58,309 nucleotides of DNA from Reticulitermes lucifugus (GCA_026260175.1 JAKCWW010002367.1:1-58309), one strand, 5' to 3'; shown: positions 34,755-46,397, counted from the stretch's first letter. Notes: a model not told the origin generated them from the sequence alone. Made by a program: numbers and translations.

Positions 34755-34817
34755 TCAGAACACTGCTATTTTACTTCGATGAATGAAAACTAAATCATCA
34801 TCCAACGTTAATAAAAC
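34755..34817 (-). CDS. sid-1-like: SID-1-like terminal coding exon (20 codons + TGA)
   Basis: A T-rich tract and CCTGCACAG|GTTTTA form the acceptor. The exon reads VLLTLDDDLVFIHRSKIAVF and stops at TGA (34757-34755). This is the standard C-terminus of the family (LLTLDDDL, ten or so residues, then VF). It lies 4.6 kb from exon G and about 70 bp downstream of a 600-bp foldback repeat. Confidence 0.94.
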   Translation of the reverse strand, partial: VLLTLDDDLVFIHRSKIAVF

Positions 34818-34885
34818 CTGTGCAGGAAAAAAAAAACATTAAGAATATTAAAATAACTCACTGTTTATCCTCTTTCAATTTTCAT

Positions 34886-35507
34886 GTTTGTCATCCCACT
34901 GTATTAGATTTATAATAAGAGAAATAGAATGCTGTCGACACAATTAGTATATGTTATATCTTTAATGCGGCAACATGGTTCAAACTCAAAGGGTCATCTT
35001 CAGGCCAGTGGTATAAAATGCATAAAAGGAAATATATACAATTGTAATTATGTTTAGAATTGAGATCTCAATTTTACAAATTTCACCTTTTGAGGTAAAA
35101 ACATGTTGCCACATTATAGATATAAGATATACTCATTGAGTCAATGGCATATTATTTCTCTTATTATAAATCTAACACAATCAGATGACAAACGTAAAAA
35201 CTGTTATCGCTAGTTAAGCTAATAACATCTACCAGTATAAACAACAAGGAAAGTTCTCAATTGTAATGCCAATATCTTTTTTAATCAACAACCAAGATGT
35301 GCTTTACCAAATTTGTAAAACTTAGATCTCAATTCTAAACATACTCGTAACTGCAATTGTATATATTTCCTTTTACACATTTTATACCACTGGCCTGAAG
35401 ATGGCCCGTTGAGGTCGAAACATGTTACTGCATTAAAGATATAACATACACTAATTGTGTCAGCAGCATTCTATTTCTCTTATTATTCTCTTTACATGAT
35501 GACAAAG
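34886..35507. repeat. Large foldback (inverted) repeat in last SID-1-like intron
   Basis: Left arm 34886-35084 and right arm 35307-35507 are reverse complements over about 200 bp at high identity by eye. Shared blocks include AATAAGAGAAATAGAATGCT, GTTATATCTTTAATGC and GGCCAGTGGTATAAAATG. The spacer holds a second inverted copy of the outer end (35095-35193). The right arm carries the motif CTGAAGA...GAAAC (35395-35421). Confidence 0.85.
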
Positions 35508-35689
35508 CAAGAGGTCTGTTGTTTAACAGCCAGTCTTAATCAGATCCTCAAAATGCGAATATCAAAACAGAACTTTATGCCTCTGCTGATATATTAATTT
35601 TTTCTACTAATATTTTACACTTGAAGTGTGTAATAGGATGTTATTGAACAACGGTGTACATTAATAACATTATACAGTATCAGTGATAG

Positions 35690-35880
35690 ATGAATAAATG
35701 TGAAGCCTTGGTGGAATGATATTAACAGGGGAAAACCAAAGTACTAGGAGAAAAAGCCGTGTCAGTGCCACTTTGTCCACCACAAATCCCACATGACCTG
35801 CCGTGAGACTGACACAGGGCCTCTTCAGTGACAGGCTGGCAACTAACCACCTAAGCCACAGCATAGCCACGCTACCCTTG
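35690..35880 (-). mobile_element. SINE-like element, family 3
   Basis: The minus strand carries GTGGCTATGCTGTGGCTTAG and GTGGTTAGTTGCCAGCCTGT, a tRNA-like A box, then GTCATGTGGGATTTGTGG. A related fragment lies at 38860-38995. Confidence 0.5.
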
Positions 35881-36879
35881 CAACTCTACACCTCTAACAT
35901 TAATTAATTCACTGTGGAACTTCTCAAAACATTAAGAAATGTGGTTATGATACTGTGTGCTTGAAGAAACAATTTCACTGATAAAACTGTGTGCCTTTCT
36001 GCACTGTACAATTGTTCCACCCAGAGTAAATATAACACAGTCACCTCAATCTAAAATGATCATAATTTAATGTCCATAAATTTAGATACATCCTAAACTT
36101 GCATACTTAACACAATAAGCATCAGTTAAAAGTCATCAATATTACTACAGAATTTGTGTGCTTTTGCCTATATTGCTTTTGCCTATATTGCAGAAGCATA
36201 CATTCTTCACTGTCTGGTGCACAATGAACTTTGACCTTAAAGTGTTATACCAGGACACAGACTGAAGCCATTCACTTCACTGTTCTTAATTTGCACCCAC
36301 ACAGTCTTCAGTTTAGCATGAGTCTGGGTCCCATACAGATTTCCCTGCAGCACAGCAGGTGAAACTGACTATTTGTCACCCATTTTCCCATACCTATTCA
36401 AAGTACAATTTAGACGTGCCAACCTTCTATTTCTGTGCAGGCCTCAAATCATAAAAAAACGTTCCTAGACAAATGGCGAAGTTGTACTTGTAAATGATAC
36501 TGATTAAAATATTATTTTTTCAGCACCATATTTCATGCTATTTCATAACATAAAGCACTCCTGTCACATGCACAGATACATCCTCTGTTCTAAGACTGCA
36601 CAACGGTCTGAGCCAGCATGGGATTTATTGTTACTTCAGGGTCTTAAAGCAAGCAGCCTGCTGCCCTCAGATTTAAAACCCATTGGTACTACCAGCATTA
36701 AGTAAAGTTATGTGAAAATAATTAAGACACAATAACATGTTACCACTGGAAAAGGAACTACAGATTATTGGAGGACAGAAAACAAATGCCATCATAACAG
36801 GCAATGCTTGTGTTCAATGTGACTATAACCAGAACATAACTTGATGACTTACAGCAGTGATTCTTGATTTAATAGCACT

Positions 36880-37085
36880 TCTTCCAAATTGTGGGTTATG
36901 TAATTTCATATAGTAGAATGGTTATAACTAAAGAATTGGAAAGGATGTGTAAGGAGATAGTTGTGACCAAATTTAAGGAAACACAATTCCAGCATTTTCC
37001 AGGAGTGATGGAGGAAACCCACTGAAATGCATCAACCAGTCTGGATGCCAAATCTCTGGATCTACAAGATCTGATCACAAAGTAT
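36880..37085. repeat. Dispersed repeat fragment
   Basis: AGAATTGGAAAGGATGTGTA, GATAGTTGTGACCAAATTT and GTGATGGAGGAAACCCACTG resemble 52440-52530 and loosely 54195-54310. Class unknown; likely a SINE body. Confidence 0.35.
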
Positions 37086-37399
37086 GTGGATTGAGTTCAT
37101 TTCTCTAGTACCTTATGTCATGCAAGATTTTTCTGAGCATGTCTGGACATGTTCCTGCATGTCCTCAATCAGCCAGATCACACTGCTACCATTCAGTCTC
37201 ACTTGATCATCACAAGTAAACAGCAGTATCTGTGTCACTCATCATATTCATGATGCCTGGGAGTACAGAACAATACACGTGTATCAAAGGCTGCACAAAA
37301 CTTATGAACGCAGGAACCAGAACTCATGAAATGATTAGAACTGCCTTTTGAGAGAAGGCAATGAGCTGTACATAAGTTTTTGGGTGGTTCTACTATTTT

Positions 37400-38240
37400 A
37401 AAGATCAGCACACATCCGTCATTGAGCAGAAATGATAAAGTGACAGCAAAAGTGCATGATTTGGTGAGAGCAGATCAAAGATTAACCATTAAAAGAAGTA
37501 TTTGAGGGACTAGGAATTTCTTTTGGTTCATGCCAGGCAATTTTAGCCAAAGATTTGGGCATGAGACATGTGTCAGCAAAGTTCATCCCATGGCTGCTGA
37601 CAGCGGAACAGAAGGAACACTACCTGTCTGTAGCCACTGACTTGCTTGAATGTGCACAAGCAGACAAAAATTTCTTTAAAATCATTGTAGCTTACAATGA
37701 AATATGAGTGTATGGTTATGACCCCAAAACTAAACAACAATCATCAATATGTAGAACATCTTCATCAGCTCGACCCAAGAAAATGCACCAAGTTTGATGC
37801 CCGACAAAGGTGATGTTTATCACTTTTTTGAACAAGGCCAAACTGCAGAGCAGCATTTTTATTTAGAAGCCTAAGAGGTTTATGTGATGCAGTTCACCAT
37901 TAACCAGCCAAGGAAATGGCACTGTCATCACAAATTCATCATAACACACTGGCACACTTCGCCCAACTTGTGCAGCAGTTTTCAGCCAAACATCACACTC
38001 TACAGATGTGTCGGCCCCCGTACTTCCAAGACATGGACCCTTGTGACTTTTTTCTTTTCCCCTGAATTAAGAACATCTTAAAACATAAAGAATTTGAAGA
38101 TGTGGAAACAAACGAACTTAAGGTGACACAGCAACTTTTAGAGATCCCCAAAACAGAGAATAAGAGGTGCATCCAGCAGTGGAAGAGAAGCTGGAATAAG
38201 GGCATCCAATCAGAAAGGGCCTATTTTGAAGGGGATTAGT
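37400..38240 (+). mobile_element. Degraded mariner transposase
   Basis: Fragments: LVRADQRLTIKR, ISFGSCQAILAKDLGMRHVS then AKFIPWLLTAEQKEHYLSVA, ECAQADKNFFKIIVAYNE, YGYDPKTKQQSS, LAHFAQLVQQFSAK, DMDPCDFFLFPLN, EFEDVETNELKVTQQL, CIQQWKRSWNKGIQSERAYFEGD. The order is that of mariner (DPETKQQSS, CDFFLFP, YFEGD). It has many stops and frameshifts. It is in the SID-1-like last intron. Confidence 0.8.
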
Positions 38241-38289
38241 CTGCCATCAAAGTAAGTTTAGTTCTGTTAGTTTCACAGCATCAGTCCAC

Positions 38290-38390
38290 ATACTTTTTGA
38301 TCAGGGCTCATATTTGAACACGCGACCTCCCAAATATGAAGCAGGAATGCTAATGACAAACTGCATCATATAGATCAAACACACTGAACT
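38290..38390 (-). repeat. SINE-like fragment, reverse copy
   Basis: GGGCTCATATTTGAACACGC and CCTCCCAAATATGAAGCAGG correspond to the reverse of the head at 26225-26300, just beyond the degraded mariner. Confidence 0.4.
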
Positions 38391-38859
38391 TATCTACACC
38401 ACTCATAATAAACAAATTGCAAAACAAATACAGCATGATACAAGAAACTACCAGCTATGAAATTTAGGGAAATATATTTTCTTCTTTCCATACAACATTT
38501 CTTCTGCCCAAGAATTCCCAAGTTTACACTGTCCTTGGATTCACTCTCCAGGACTATCAGGGCACATTTTAACTGCATACTGGATACTGCACATGGTAGA
38601 ACCCAAAACTGGGAGGTTATGATAATGCATAAAAAACAGACTGGGATGAAAAACACACAGAAACACCCACATCATGTGTGGTATTCATCCATTCAATCTC
38701 AGATGTTAAAGGTGATAACAGTCATTATTGACACTTATAAAGACAGAGGCGTCCTAGAATGAGAGACAAGTTTTTACACTGTACAAGTCATTGTTCAATT
38801 ATTCACTGTAATAATAAAAGAAAAAACTCCTTCTGCCAGGCCAGAGGCATTCCATGTGA

Positions 38860-38995
38860 GGCCTGTTATATACCACAGGGATGGCATATTATGCCCAGGA
38901 AAATCTGTCCTAGTACCACTTCATCCACAAGTTCACATGGACTGACCTGGGAACAAACCTAGTTCTCTTGTATTAAAAGCAAGAGTATAACCACC
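38860..38995 (-). repeat. SINE fragment, family 3
   Basis: Shares with 35690-35880 the order GTACCACTTCATCCACAA, GTTCACATGGACTGACC and ...AACCACCTATGCTAAT; truncated. Confidence 0.4.
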
Positions 38996-39019
38996 TATGC
39001 TAATGAAACAAATTTCAGG

Positions 39020-39310
39020 TGTCTTCACAAAAGTAGGGAATTTAGGTACAAGTGCTAGGCTATGGGCTGGATGACCAGGGAAATGTTGTTCAATTCCCAG
39101 CAGGGGTAGGGATTTTCCTCTTCTCTATAGCATCCCAACTGGCTCTGATGACCACCCAGTCTCCATTCTAATGTATACTAGGTGCCCTTTGCCCAGGGTC
39201 AAAGTGAGTAAGGCGTGATGCTGACCACTAACCTCCAGCTAGTGCCAGGTTTAAGAATATGTGTGGAGCTCTAGCTCTACTCTCCCATGCAGCTTTATGG
39301 CATGGTGCTT
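39020..39310 (+). mobile_element. Diverged SINE, family-1-like
   Basis: Weak tRNA-like head (GGGCTGGATGACCAGGGAAA, GTTCAATTCCCAGC B box) followed by a family-1-like body (GGGATTTTCC, CAACTGGCTCTGATGACCAC, CCAGCTAGTGCCAGG, GCTCTAGCTCTACTC). It ends about 70 bp before SID-1-like exon G. Confidence 0.6.
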
Positions 39311-39377
39311 TGTTATGCACATGGATAACTTTACCTTTATAATAATATGAACTATGAGCTACATATACAATACTCAC

Positions 39378-39491
39378 CATAAATGAAAAGAACATGCTAG
39401 TAGCTGACAGGAAGTGCCAGATGTCATGCTTGTCAAAGAAGTCAAAGATCACACACGGCTGGTTGTAAGACTTGGACTGTGCTGGTGTAAG
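39378..39491 (-). CDS. sid-1-like: SID-1-like exon G (38 codons)
   Basis: Acceptor AATGTTCCAG|CTTACACC and donor TTTATG|GTGAGT, phase 0 at both ends. The product begins LTPAQSKSYNQPCVIFDFFD and ends KHDIWHFLSATSMFFSFM. The HDIWH motif provides two of the conserved histidines of the CREST metal site. The upstream start was chosen because SWA|LTPAQS restores the family pattern SW..TPA.S. Confidence 0.95.
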
Positions 39492-39777
39492 CTGGAACAT
39501 TAATTGCACTGGAGTTACTCTGACCTGTATATCAGTATATGCAGGAACAACACAGATGAACAGCAAATACAGAAACTTTACTTCTACCTGAAGAATACTA
39601 TCTTTTGCAACGTGATGTCATGAGATCTGTAGAAATCTGCTAGCATTTTGAAGGAATCTACTGACTCCGTCCACAGGTAGGTTCCTCTAAAATGTTGCTA
39701 AATTTCTACCAGACTATAAGACTATTTTGATGGATTCAAGCCATTGTGTTACAATTAACAAAAATAAATGTATAATT

Positions 39778-39952
39778 AATAAAATTGTTGTCTGATGGAA
39801 ATTTATAACATACTGTCAGTTAATTATAGCATAACGGGATGAATTCCGATAAGACAGTTGCAGCCAGTCAAGCTCACATCATCAATAAATACAAAAATTT
39901 AAAACACAATGTGTTGAAATGCAATAAAACTGTTGTCTGATGGAAATTTATA
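39778..39952. repeat. 30-bp direct repeats 145 bp apart
   Basis: AATAAAA.TGTTGTCTGATGG followed by AAATTTATA occurs at 39778-39807 and 39923-39952 with one difference. The segment between is unrecognised; it may be an insertion with a long target duplication or a tandem duplication. Confidence 0.65.
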
Positions 39953-40221
39953 GTGTCAGACTATAAGACATCACATCCCACAAAAGAGTATTCTTCATAG
40001 TCACCGCCATGAGGATGATAAATCTCATATAATTTTATGTTTTGTTTGGTCGTCAGGGAATAACACAGACTGACTACAAGACTACACAAACTTACAACTC
40101 AGGAAACCACAAACTTAACAGAGTGAAGGTGTTTCAGAGCAGGGTGCTTATTAAAACATTTAAATCTAAGAAAATAAGAAACAAAAGACCACTGCACAAT
40201 AATGAGCTTCATAATTTGTAC

Positions 40222-40253
40222 TCTTAAAAGGTTAAGAGGCCTTAAAGGGTTAA
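40222..40253. repeat. Two adjacent piggyBac-like TTAA ends
   Basis: CTTAAAAGGTTAA and CCTTAAAGGGTTAA lie in tandem, each resembling the right end of a TTAA-targeting element; the matching left ends are not visible. They lie just upstream of piggyBac remnant 1. Confidence 0.45.
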
Positions 40254-40559
40254 GGATTGGCAGTTAGTTAACTAACTGCAACTTAAAGGTCTGATACTGG
40301 ATGAGTGGTTAGTTTACTAACCAGCAATGCTGCGAGCTAAGTTGGACAAGCTTGGTATACCAACCACTTGCTTGATATTACTTCAAATTCTTCCATCTCT
40401 GTCTCATACAAATTGAATCCTCTTTACATTCAGAGCACTGTGCTACTTCATAGTTCTACAGCTGTGCACTGATGATGGAAGATTCATGTTTTGATGTAGA
40501 TGGGCTTCAGTTCAATGCATCTCAAAATCAGTAGCTCGGCGTCTAGCAGCATGGCAAAA

Positions 40560-42130
40560 TGCACACGTTATATTGCTGTAAGATTGATGAGTTGATCTGT
40601 GATTCTAATTCTGACGAACAATTTGTTTCAGATGAATCTGATATTGAAGCTACTGATGATTTATCAGAAGATTCTGACAACAGTGCTATAACAGATTAAA
40701 TGAAGACAGGGCTAAAATACATTAATTCTGGGCTTCCAAGCCAGGTGTGAGTCATGCTGCACCTCACATCGGTACAGAGCCTGTTTTTGAGTAATGTTTA
40801 CAAACAAACTACTGAACATTATTTTGATAAAGTCAAATCATTATCACCAACAACACATTCAAGGACAGGAAGACAAAACTTGACAACCAGATATTTCTCT
40901 TGATGAACTGTACCATTTTTATAGCTCTGATTATCCTGATGGGATACGATGACTGGAACACTATAAAAGATTATTGGCCAACCAAACCAATGAACTACAC
41001 TGTACTCCAATCTAATCAAAAGTGACAAAATGCAATTGGTTTATGCATGTAACAAAAAGCTTCACTTTAAAAATAATCAAAATCCACCTGACAAGCGTGA
41101 ATTACGATTATGACAGGTAGTGGAAAATCAGAAGAATTTTTGACTACCTAAATAATATACATTATACACTGTACCACCCCACATAAAATTTGGTATTGGA
41201 TGAGGTAATTGTGACATTCAAGGGTAGAGTGCTATTCTGGCAGCACATACCAAAAAAGCATAACAGAGCTTGAATAAAACTGTACAAGCTTTGTGATGGT
41301 AATAGGTATGTGTAAGACATGGCAGTTTATTTAGGAAAACAACTTTTGAATGCTGCTTCAAATATCAGACCTACCCATCAAACAGTTCTGCAGCTAACAA
41401 GGATATTGGAAGGTGCTGGATGTAAATTATTCACGAACAATTCTTTTTGTAGCATCAACTGCTTTCTGACAAACATAACACATAACTAAACATTCGCACA
41501 CTGTTGGCCAGAACAGATAGGGCATGCTAACAAACTTTGGGCCGAAGACCTTGAACCTGAAGGAAGCTGACATCATTTGTAAGGTAAAAGGCAGCACAAG
41601 TTTTATTTATTTTTTCTGACTTAAAATACAAAAAATGTGGCACAAGCGTTGTTTGTTGGAAAGACGGGAGGGAAGTTTACCTCCTCACAAACATACACAA
41701 CGAAATATAAAAAATACGGCACAAGTGCTGTGTTGGAAAGATGAGAAGGAAGTTTACCTCCTCACCAACATGCACAACCCCCCAGCATCTGGTCATTTTG
41801 TGGAGGAAGAAGAAAATACATCAAAACCTCTATGCACTGAGAGTTACAATAAAGTGTATGGGTTTTAGGAATTTGAGTGATATGATGGCAAACATCTACA
41901 GCATTTCCTGTAAGATGCAGAAATGGCCTAAAAAGCTCTTCTTCCACCTAGTTGACCTAACTATCCAGAACATGTTCTAATTCACAAATCATGTGCAGGG
42001 AACCACATACATAAATTGTTCCTAGAACAACTTGTATGGAGTCTTATCCCTTTCATGACATGTTTGCCACTTCTGGTTGCACTTCAAGAATTCAAATCAC
42101 TGGCCTGCCAAGAATCACCTTTGAAGATGT
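40560..42130 (+). mobile_element. piggyBac-like transposase remnant 1
   Basis: Fragments in order: acidic N-terminal region (ICDSNSDEQFVSDESDIEAT), LVLDEVIVTFKGRVLFWQ then HIPKKHNRA, KLYKLCDGN, AVYLGKQ, LTRILEGAGCKLFTNNSF, WKDGREVYLLTNIHN, SKPLCTESYNKVYGF, NLSDMMANIYSISCKM and KWPKKLFFHLVDLTIQNMF. This is the piggyBac order, with catalytic Asp visible in LVLDE and LSDMM; the middle one is changed (TNNSF for .DN). A 79-bp segment (41631-41709) is tandemly repeated at 41710-41788. It is in the SID-1-like intron F-G. Confidence 0.82.
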
Positions 42131-42829
42131 AATACATGTTCTCAAGGAAAGACCTCTACATCATTTTACTTTGGTGAAGACTATGATTTATGGCTCTGTG
42201 TCCATCCAAGCTTAAAATTGTATCACATAAAAATCCACTCCTAAATATCTCTCAGAGTGAAAAGTGACTTGGAACAGTACAGCCCGTTGATGTGCAACTC
42301 TTACAGTATACGTAAGTTCAAGTCACAATAAGGGTGACTTGTACCAAGTGTTTATTCAGTTGAAATTTCTGGCTTATGTTATGGTACACAGGAAAAATAC
42401 TGATTAGTGGCCCACACCTAGTTTATGTCAGGCCACCCACAAAACGTACACAGTCAAGTTGCCAGACTGAAGTCACTACAGAGGACAGTCACACACTTTT
42501 AGTTTTCCTGCTACATAATTATGTTCGTTGTCATGAAATATTAACACAGGCTGCATAGCTTCTATCTGAATGATGCAAATGTGCACAAAGTAACACATTT
42601 ATACAGTTAACTAATGCATTTATAACTTTTATAACATTTATAACAATTTTTTTACTGCTAATGGACAGCACAAGAAATCTTCAAAATATGTCCATTTTAG
42701 CAAGCTGCAACATGGAGATAACTAAAGGACATTTTTAATTCCATCCAACTTCATATGTGGTGGTCGTTTAAATCCTCCTCACTAACATTGCTAATATCAG
42801 CCTACTTATTCTGTCCTTAAAGGGTTACC

Positions 42830-43160
42830 CAAATACAATGAAACTTTGGTTGTGCAGTGCTCCTCAGTTTCAAGCTCTCCCTCATTTAACATTCAGTTTC
42901 ATTGATCCTGGGAACTTACAGGAACACAATAAAATCACAGGTTATTTCATATATTTAAGTTTCCAAACCTCCATGACAAACATGAACCTGCCAAGACTTG
43001 AAAATTACAAGCACTTATGGAAAATGAGAATTATATTTGACAAGCTCAGTGATGCATATACTAAATATTAGTCCAAATTAACATTTAGCAAGTGATGAAA
43101 TTACTGTTATCTTCAGAGGTTGTCTCAAACAGTATAAAAGGTCTGTACCAAAGGGGATTG
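42830..43160 (+). mobile_element. piggyBac-like transposase remnant 2
   Basis: The frame reads NMNLPRLENYKHLWKMRIIF, then DKLSDAYTKY, then SPN*HLASDEITVIFRGC, LKQYKRSVPK. This matches the piggyBac pattern LW..R.IFDKL...Y.KYY.PTEHLAVDEVIV.FKGR..FKQYIPKK. CCTTAAAGGGTTA just upstream (42817-42829) resembles a piggyBac end. It is separate from remnant 1 because it covers an overlapping domain. Confidence 0.72.
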
Positions 43161-44114
43161 ACTGTGCACGCAACCTCCTGTAAGATCACGTGACGGCTCT
43201 GTCAGAACATAATAGGGCAGTGTATCACCACTTGATTGGTAAGGAACACATACTATGGGAAATGATACTCCTCTCTGATTGGCAAAGGTTCATAGTGCAA
43301 TTATTCCACACATTCACCCAAATACCTACATATAAGAACAACAGAAAACTGACAGGAGAAAGAAAATGTTTATTCAGGTGACAGAATCCTTTTTAGCTTA
43401 CCCAGTTTTAGGCACATTCACAAAATTTCAAAGAGAAACTATTAGCTTTATCATAGCTATCCATCCATCCATCCACCTGTCCAAATGGAATAATGTGACT
43501 CCCACTGGACGAATTATTGTGAAATTTTATATTGGGGTCTTCCAAGTTTAATTGGAATTTGACAAAAATATCAGGCACTTTACATAAAGACATAAGTACA
43601 TTTATGATAATATCATGCTGAAATCTTTCCTAGAATGATGGAAATTTCAGGCAGAAGATGTACAGAACATTAAAACACATTTCATGTGAAATACATCTTT
43701 TCCCTAAAAGTATTCAATTTATTAAATAATTATGAAAAATGTGGCAGAGCCAGACAGGCCACAGATGATAGAACATAATATGGTGCAAAGAAGATATGAA
43801 TTACATGCCAGATGATTTAGACAAAAATACATACAGTAATAATATTTACAGCTTACTGGTTTTGACCAGATAAAAGTGTGAGGTTAGGATGCATTTCACA
43901 TGACAGATAATTAAGCCAAAAGTAAACAGCCATAACCTTTAATATTTCCTACTGTATTTCGCATTTGTCTCTGTTTCTGGAAGAGACTATCCAGGAAAAG
44001 TAATAATGTCATAGTTTTCCCATTTCCTTTCTACATTGCAGTACAGCAGCCGTTCAGACCACTCTGGTCACACCTGTTGCTACACGATCATGAACCATCT
44101 CGAGCATCATTATA

Positions 44115-44191
44115 CAGGGCATACACAAAAGAATGGTGCGGTTTTAATAGTGTTCACTATTAAAACGCACCATTCTTTTGTGTATGCCCTG
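44115..44191. mobile_element. 77-bp perfect-hairpin MITE
   Basis: Between TA dinucleotides (44113-44114 and 44192-44193) lies an almost perfect palindrome. CAGGGCATACACAAAAGAAT and GGTGCG, then TTTTAATAGTG, reappear in reverse complement after a 2-base centre; the only irregularity is one extra G. The TA borders and CAGGG ends suggest a Tc1/mariner-type MITE. It is in the SID-1-like intron between exons F and G. Confidence 0.85.
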
Positions 44192-44797
44192 TACTTGATT
44201 ATAAATACATAATAATATGGCACCACATATCAGACTGAAATTTGTTGTGATGTGACATAATCAATGACACAGACTTTGTGTGGTAATATCACATTCCTGT
44301 GCAGTTATTGATTTTTTCTTGCCATTTACAGAATGCATAATCAAGGAAAATAAAATCATTAAATCATAATAGTTAACATTTATTGCTTATATCTAGGAAT
44401 ATGAAATTTGGTATGTGGACAGATTTTGAATATTCCCATAAACTGTGTACAAAATATTCTAAATATTTGGATAGAGTGAAGATTGGAGGTTATTTATGAA
44501 CAATAAATTAAGAAAATCAATGTAGACATATAAATAATAAGTTCTGCAAAGATATATAATAACACACCCTAATAATAGTAATAACATTCTAAATACACAA
44601 TATGTGAACAAATGAAAAATAAAAAAATTGTGACCCTCTGTGGATTAAATGTTATGAACAGTGCACAGATCTGAACATGCATCACTGTTACAGTATACAT
44701 ACATTTTCTATCTTGTTCTGTATTTGTATGATGGTAGAGCCTAGCAAAATTCACGTGCCTTAAAAACCCCAAACACATATATATTCTTATTACTAAC

Positions 44798-44908
44798 CGC
44801 CCATGATATTGACTTGTTGAAGAAGAAGTACAGAGCTGCTCCCCATGAAGCAAATGACAGAAGAATGTATATGAGTGGCTGCATCAGGATCCGTTCCCGG
44901 TGACACAG
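44798..44908 (-). CDS. sid-1-like: SID-1-like exon F (37 codons)
   Basis: Acceptor TTTTCTCACAG|CTGTGT and donor TGGGCG|GTTAGT, phase 0 at both ends. The product is LCHRERILMQPLIYILLSFA followed by SWGAALYFFFNKSISWA. It is a charged cytosolic turn followed by a membrane segment ending in the family motif W..ALYFFF...SW. Confidence 0.95.
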
Positions 44909-45486
44909 CTGTGAGAAAACACAAAAAAAATGAAAACTCACCACACTAGAGATGATAATACTCACTTGGATTAAAAAAATCACTTAAAACACAAACCTCT
45001 TGTTATGAATTCAACAATTCAAGACAAGACAGAAAGGATTGTAGATTATCACATGAAGAAGGTAAAAGGAGAATTATGACCTCAAATGGCCAGAAGAAAA
45101 GGGTGAGAGACAGGAGAAATGTATTGATAAATAACTTTTTTAAGTCTCTGACACCAGAACATTAACGCTAAGGCACACTACTGCGCCTAATCCTGAGCTC
45201 ATTAAATCCATTTCACACCCATCATAACTGATTTATCTGAAACTAATTTGAATATCATCATACCAACTCCTTTTTTATCTCTCCAGGTTCTCTGAAAGAG
45301 GTCTGCCTACTGCCTACAAAAATTCTGTACACCTTCTTCGATTTTCACACCAAGCTGCATACCCAGTCAACTGATCTGGTATCTGGTGCTGACATTCACT
45401 CACCTAGACCACTGAAAAGTTCCTCATATGTCCAAAATAAATAATTTGAGGCCTTTCTAGAAGATCACACAAGAAAAGCATCATAC

Positions 45487-45614
45487 CTTCATGACAATGT
45501 AGAACAAGCAGTACAGCAAAAGGTTGGCCATAAAGATGGACAATAAGTATGTAGCGAAGTCCTGTAAGTGATACAGCAGACCCACGATGGCTAGTGCCCA
45601 GTTGCATACATTTC
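45487..45614 (-). CDS. sid-1-like: SID-1-like exon E (42 codons)
   Basis: Acceptor ACTGCTACAG|GAAATG completes a Gly codon with the previous exon, giving [12 protein letters not shown] as in the family pattern GN.VNW. The donor is GTCATGAAG|GTATGA, phase 0. The product has one membrane segment around [13 protein letters not shown] and a second at [20 protein letters not shown]. The intron to exon D is about 7.2 kb and contains a palindromic mariner element, two further transposon remnants and SINEs. Confidence 0.95.
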
Positions 45615-46089
45615 CTGTAGCAGTATCACAATCAAATATAAACACCACAATATGGATGACTTTACAAGTGTACAATGCTGATTTTCTTATCTTGTCTTCA
45701 GTTTTTGATTTGGAGGGAAGATGAGTGATTACACCTACCAGTTTCAGAATTGTGAATTTTAATGGAGTGCACTTTGCAGCTGAGAAAATAAAACCGACAC
45801 AAAACAAAGAATAATGTCCAAGCTGAATGCAATACAGAGAACAAATGCAGTTTTATCACACAAATTCATATCTTTGTTCCAAGAGCTTGGAGAATGAAAA
45901 CTGTGGGTAAAATTACAGACTGATAAAGTGTGCTATGTTCCTTACACAAAATAAACATTCAACTTACAGAACTGAAACTTCCCACCTTCTCGTAGTCATC
46001 CTAAGTGTCATCATCTTTTTTGTAAATGTTTTAAATTTTTTGGAATACTATCAGAGCTCATAACATAAATCTAAAGTTGTCCATGTGCA

Positions 46090-46368
46090 TGCCATTAAGA
46101 CATATGGGGCAATGGAGGTATAGCTCCACTCATATATAACCTCAGCACTAGTGGGGCTGAATGGTCAGCTTCACACCCCAACCACTTTACCCATGGAGAA
46201 AAAGCCCCCAGTAACCACTGAACAGGGGAGTGGGTGGGCCCCAGAACTAGTCTGGACACTTTGGAACAGAGACAGATCTCTTATCGCTGCCAGGAATCAA
46301 ACCACAATTCCTCAGTTGTCCAGTACATAGCCTAATCAGTATATTGACTATACTATCCCAGCTATTCC
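46090..46368 (-). mobile_element. tRNA-derived SINE, family 1, CpG-decayed
   Basis: The body matches family 1 (GGAGGTATAGCTCCACTC, AACCTCAGCACTAGTG, CCCCAGAACTAGTCTGGAC) and the head lies at the right end (GGGATAGTATAGTCAATATA on the minus strand). Most family CpG positions now read CA or TG. Confidence 0.75.
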
Positions 46369-46397
46369 AACGTTTTCAACGGAATATCCCTGAAATT

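Noticed and set aside
45640-45807. Upstream extension of the ORF over SID-1-like exon E
   Set aside because: The acceptor at 45615-45616 and agreement with family sequence show that the ORF beyond it is intron.
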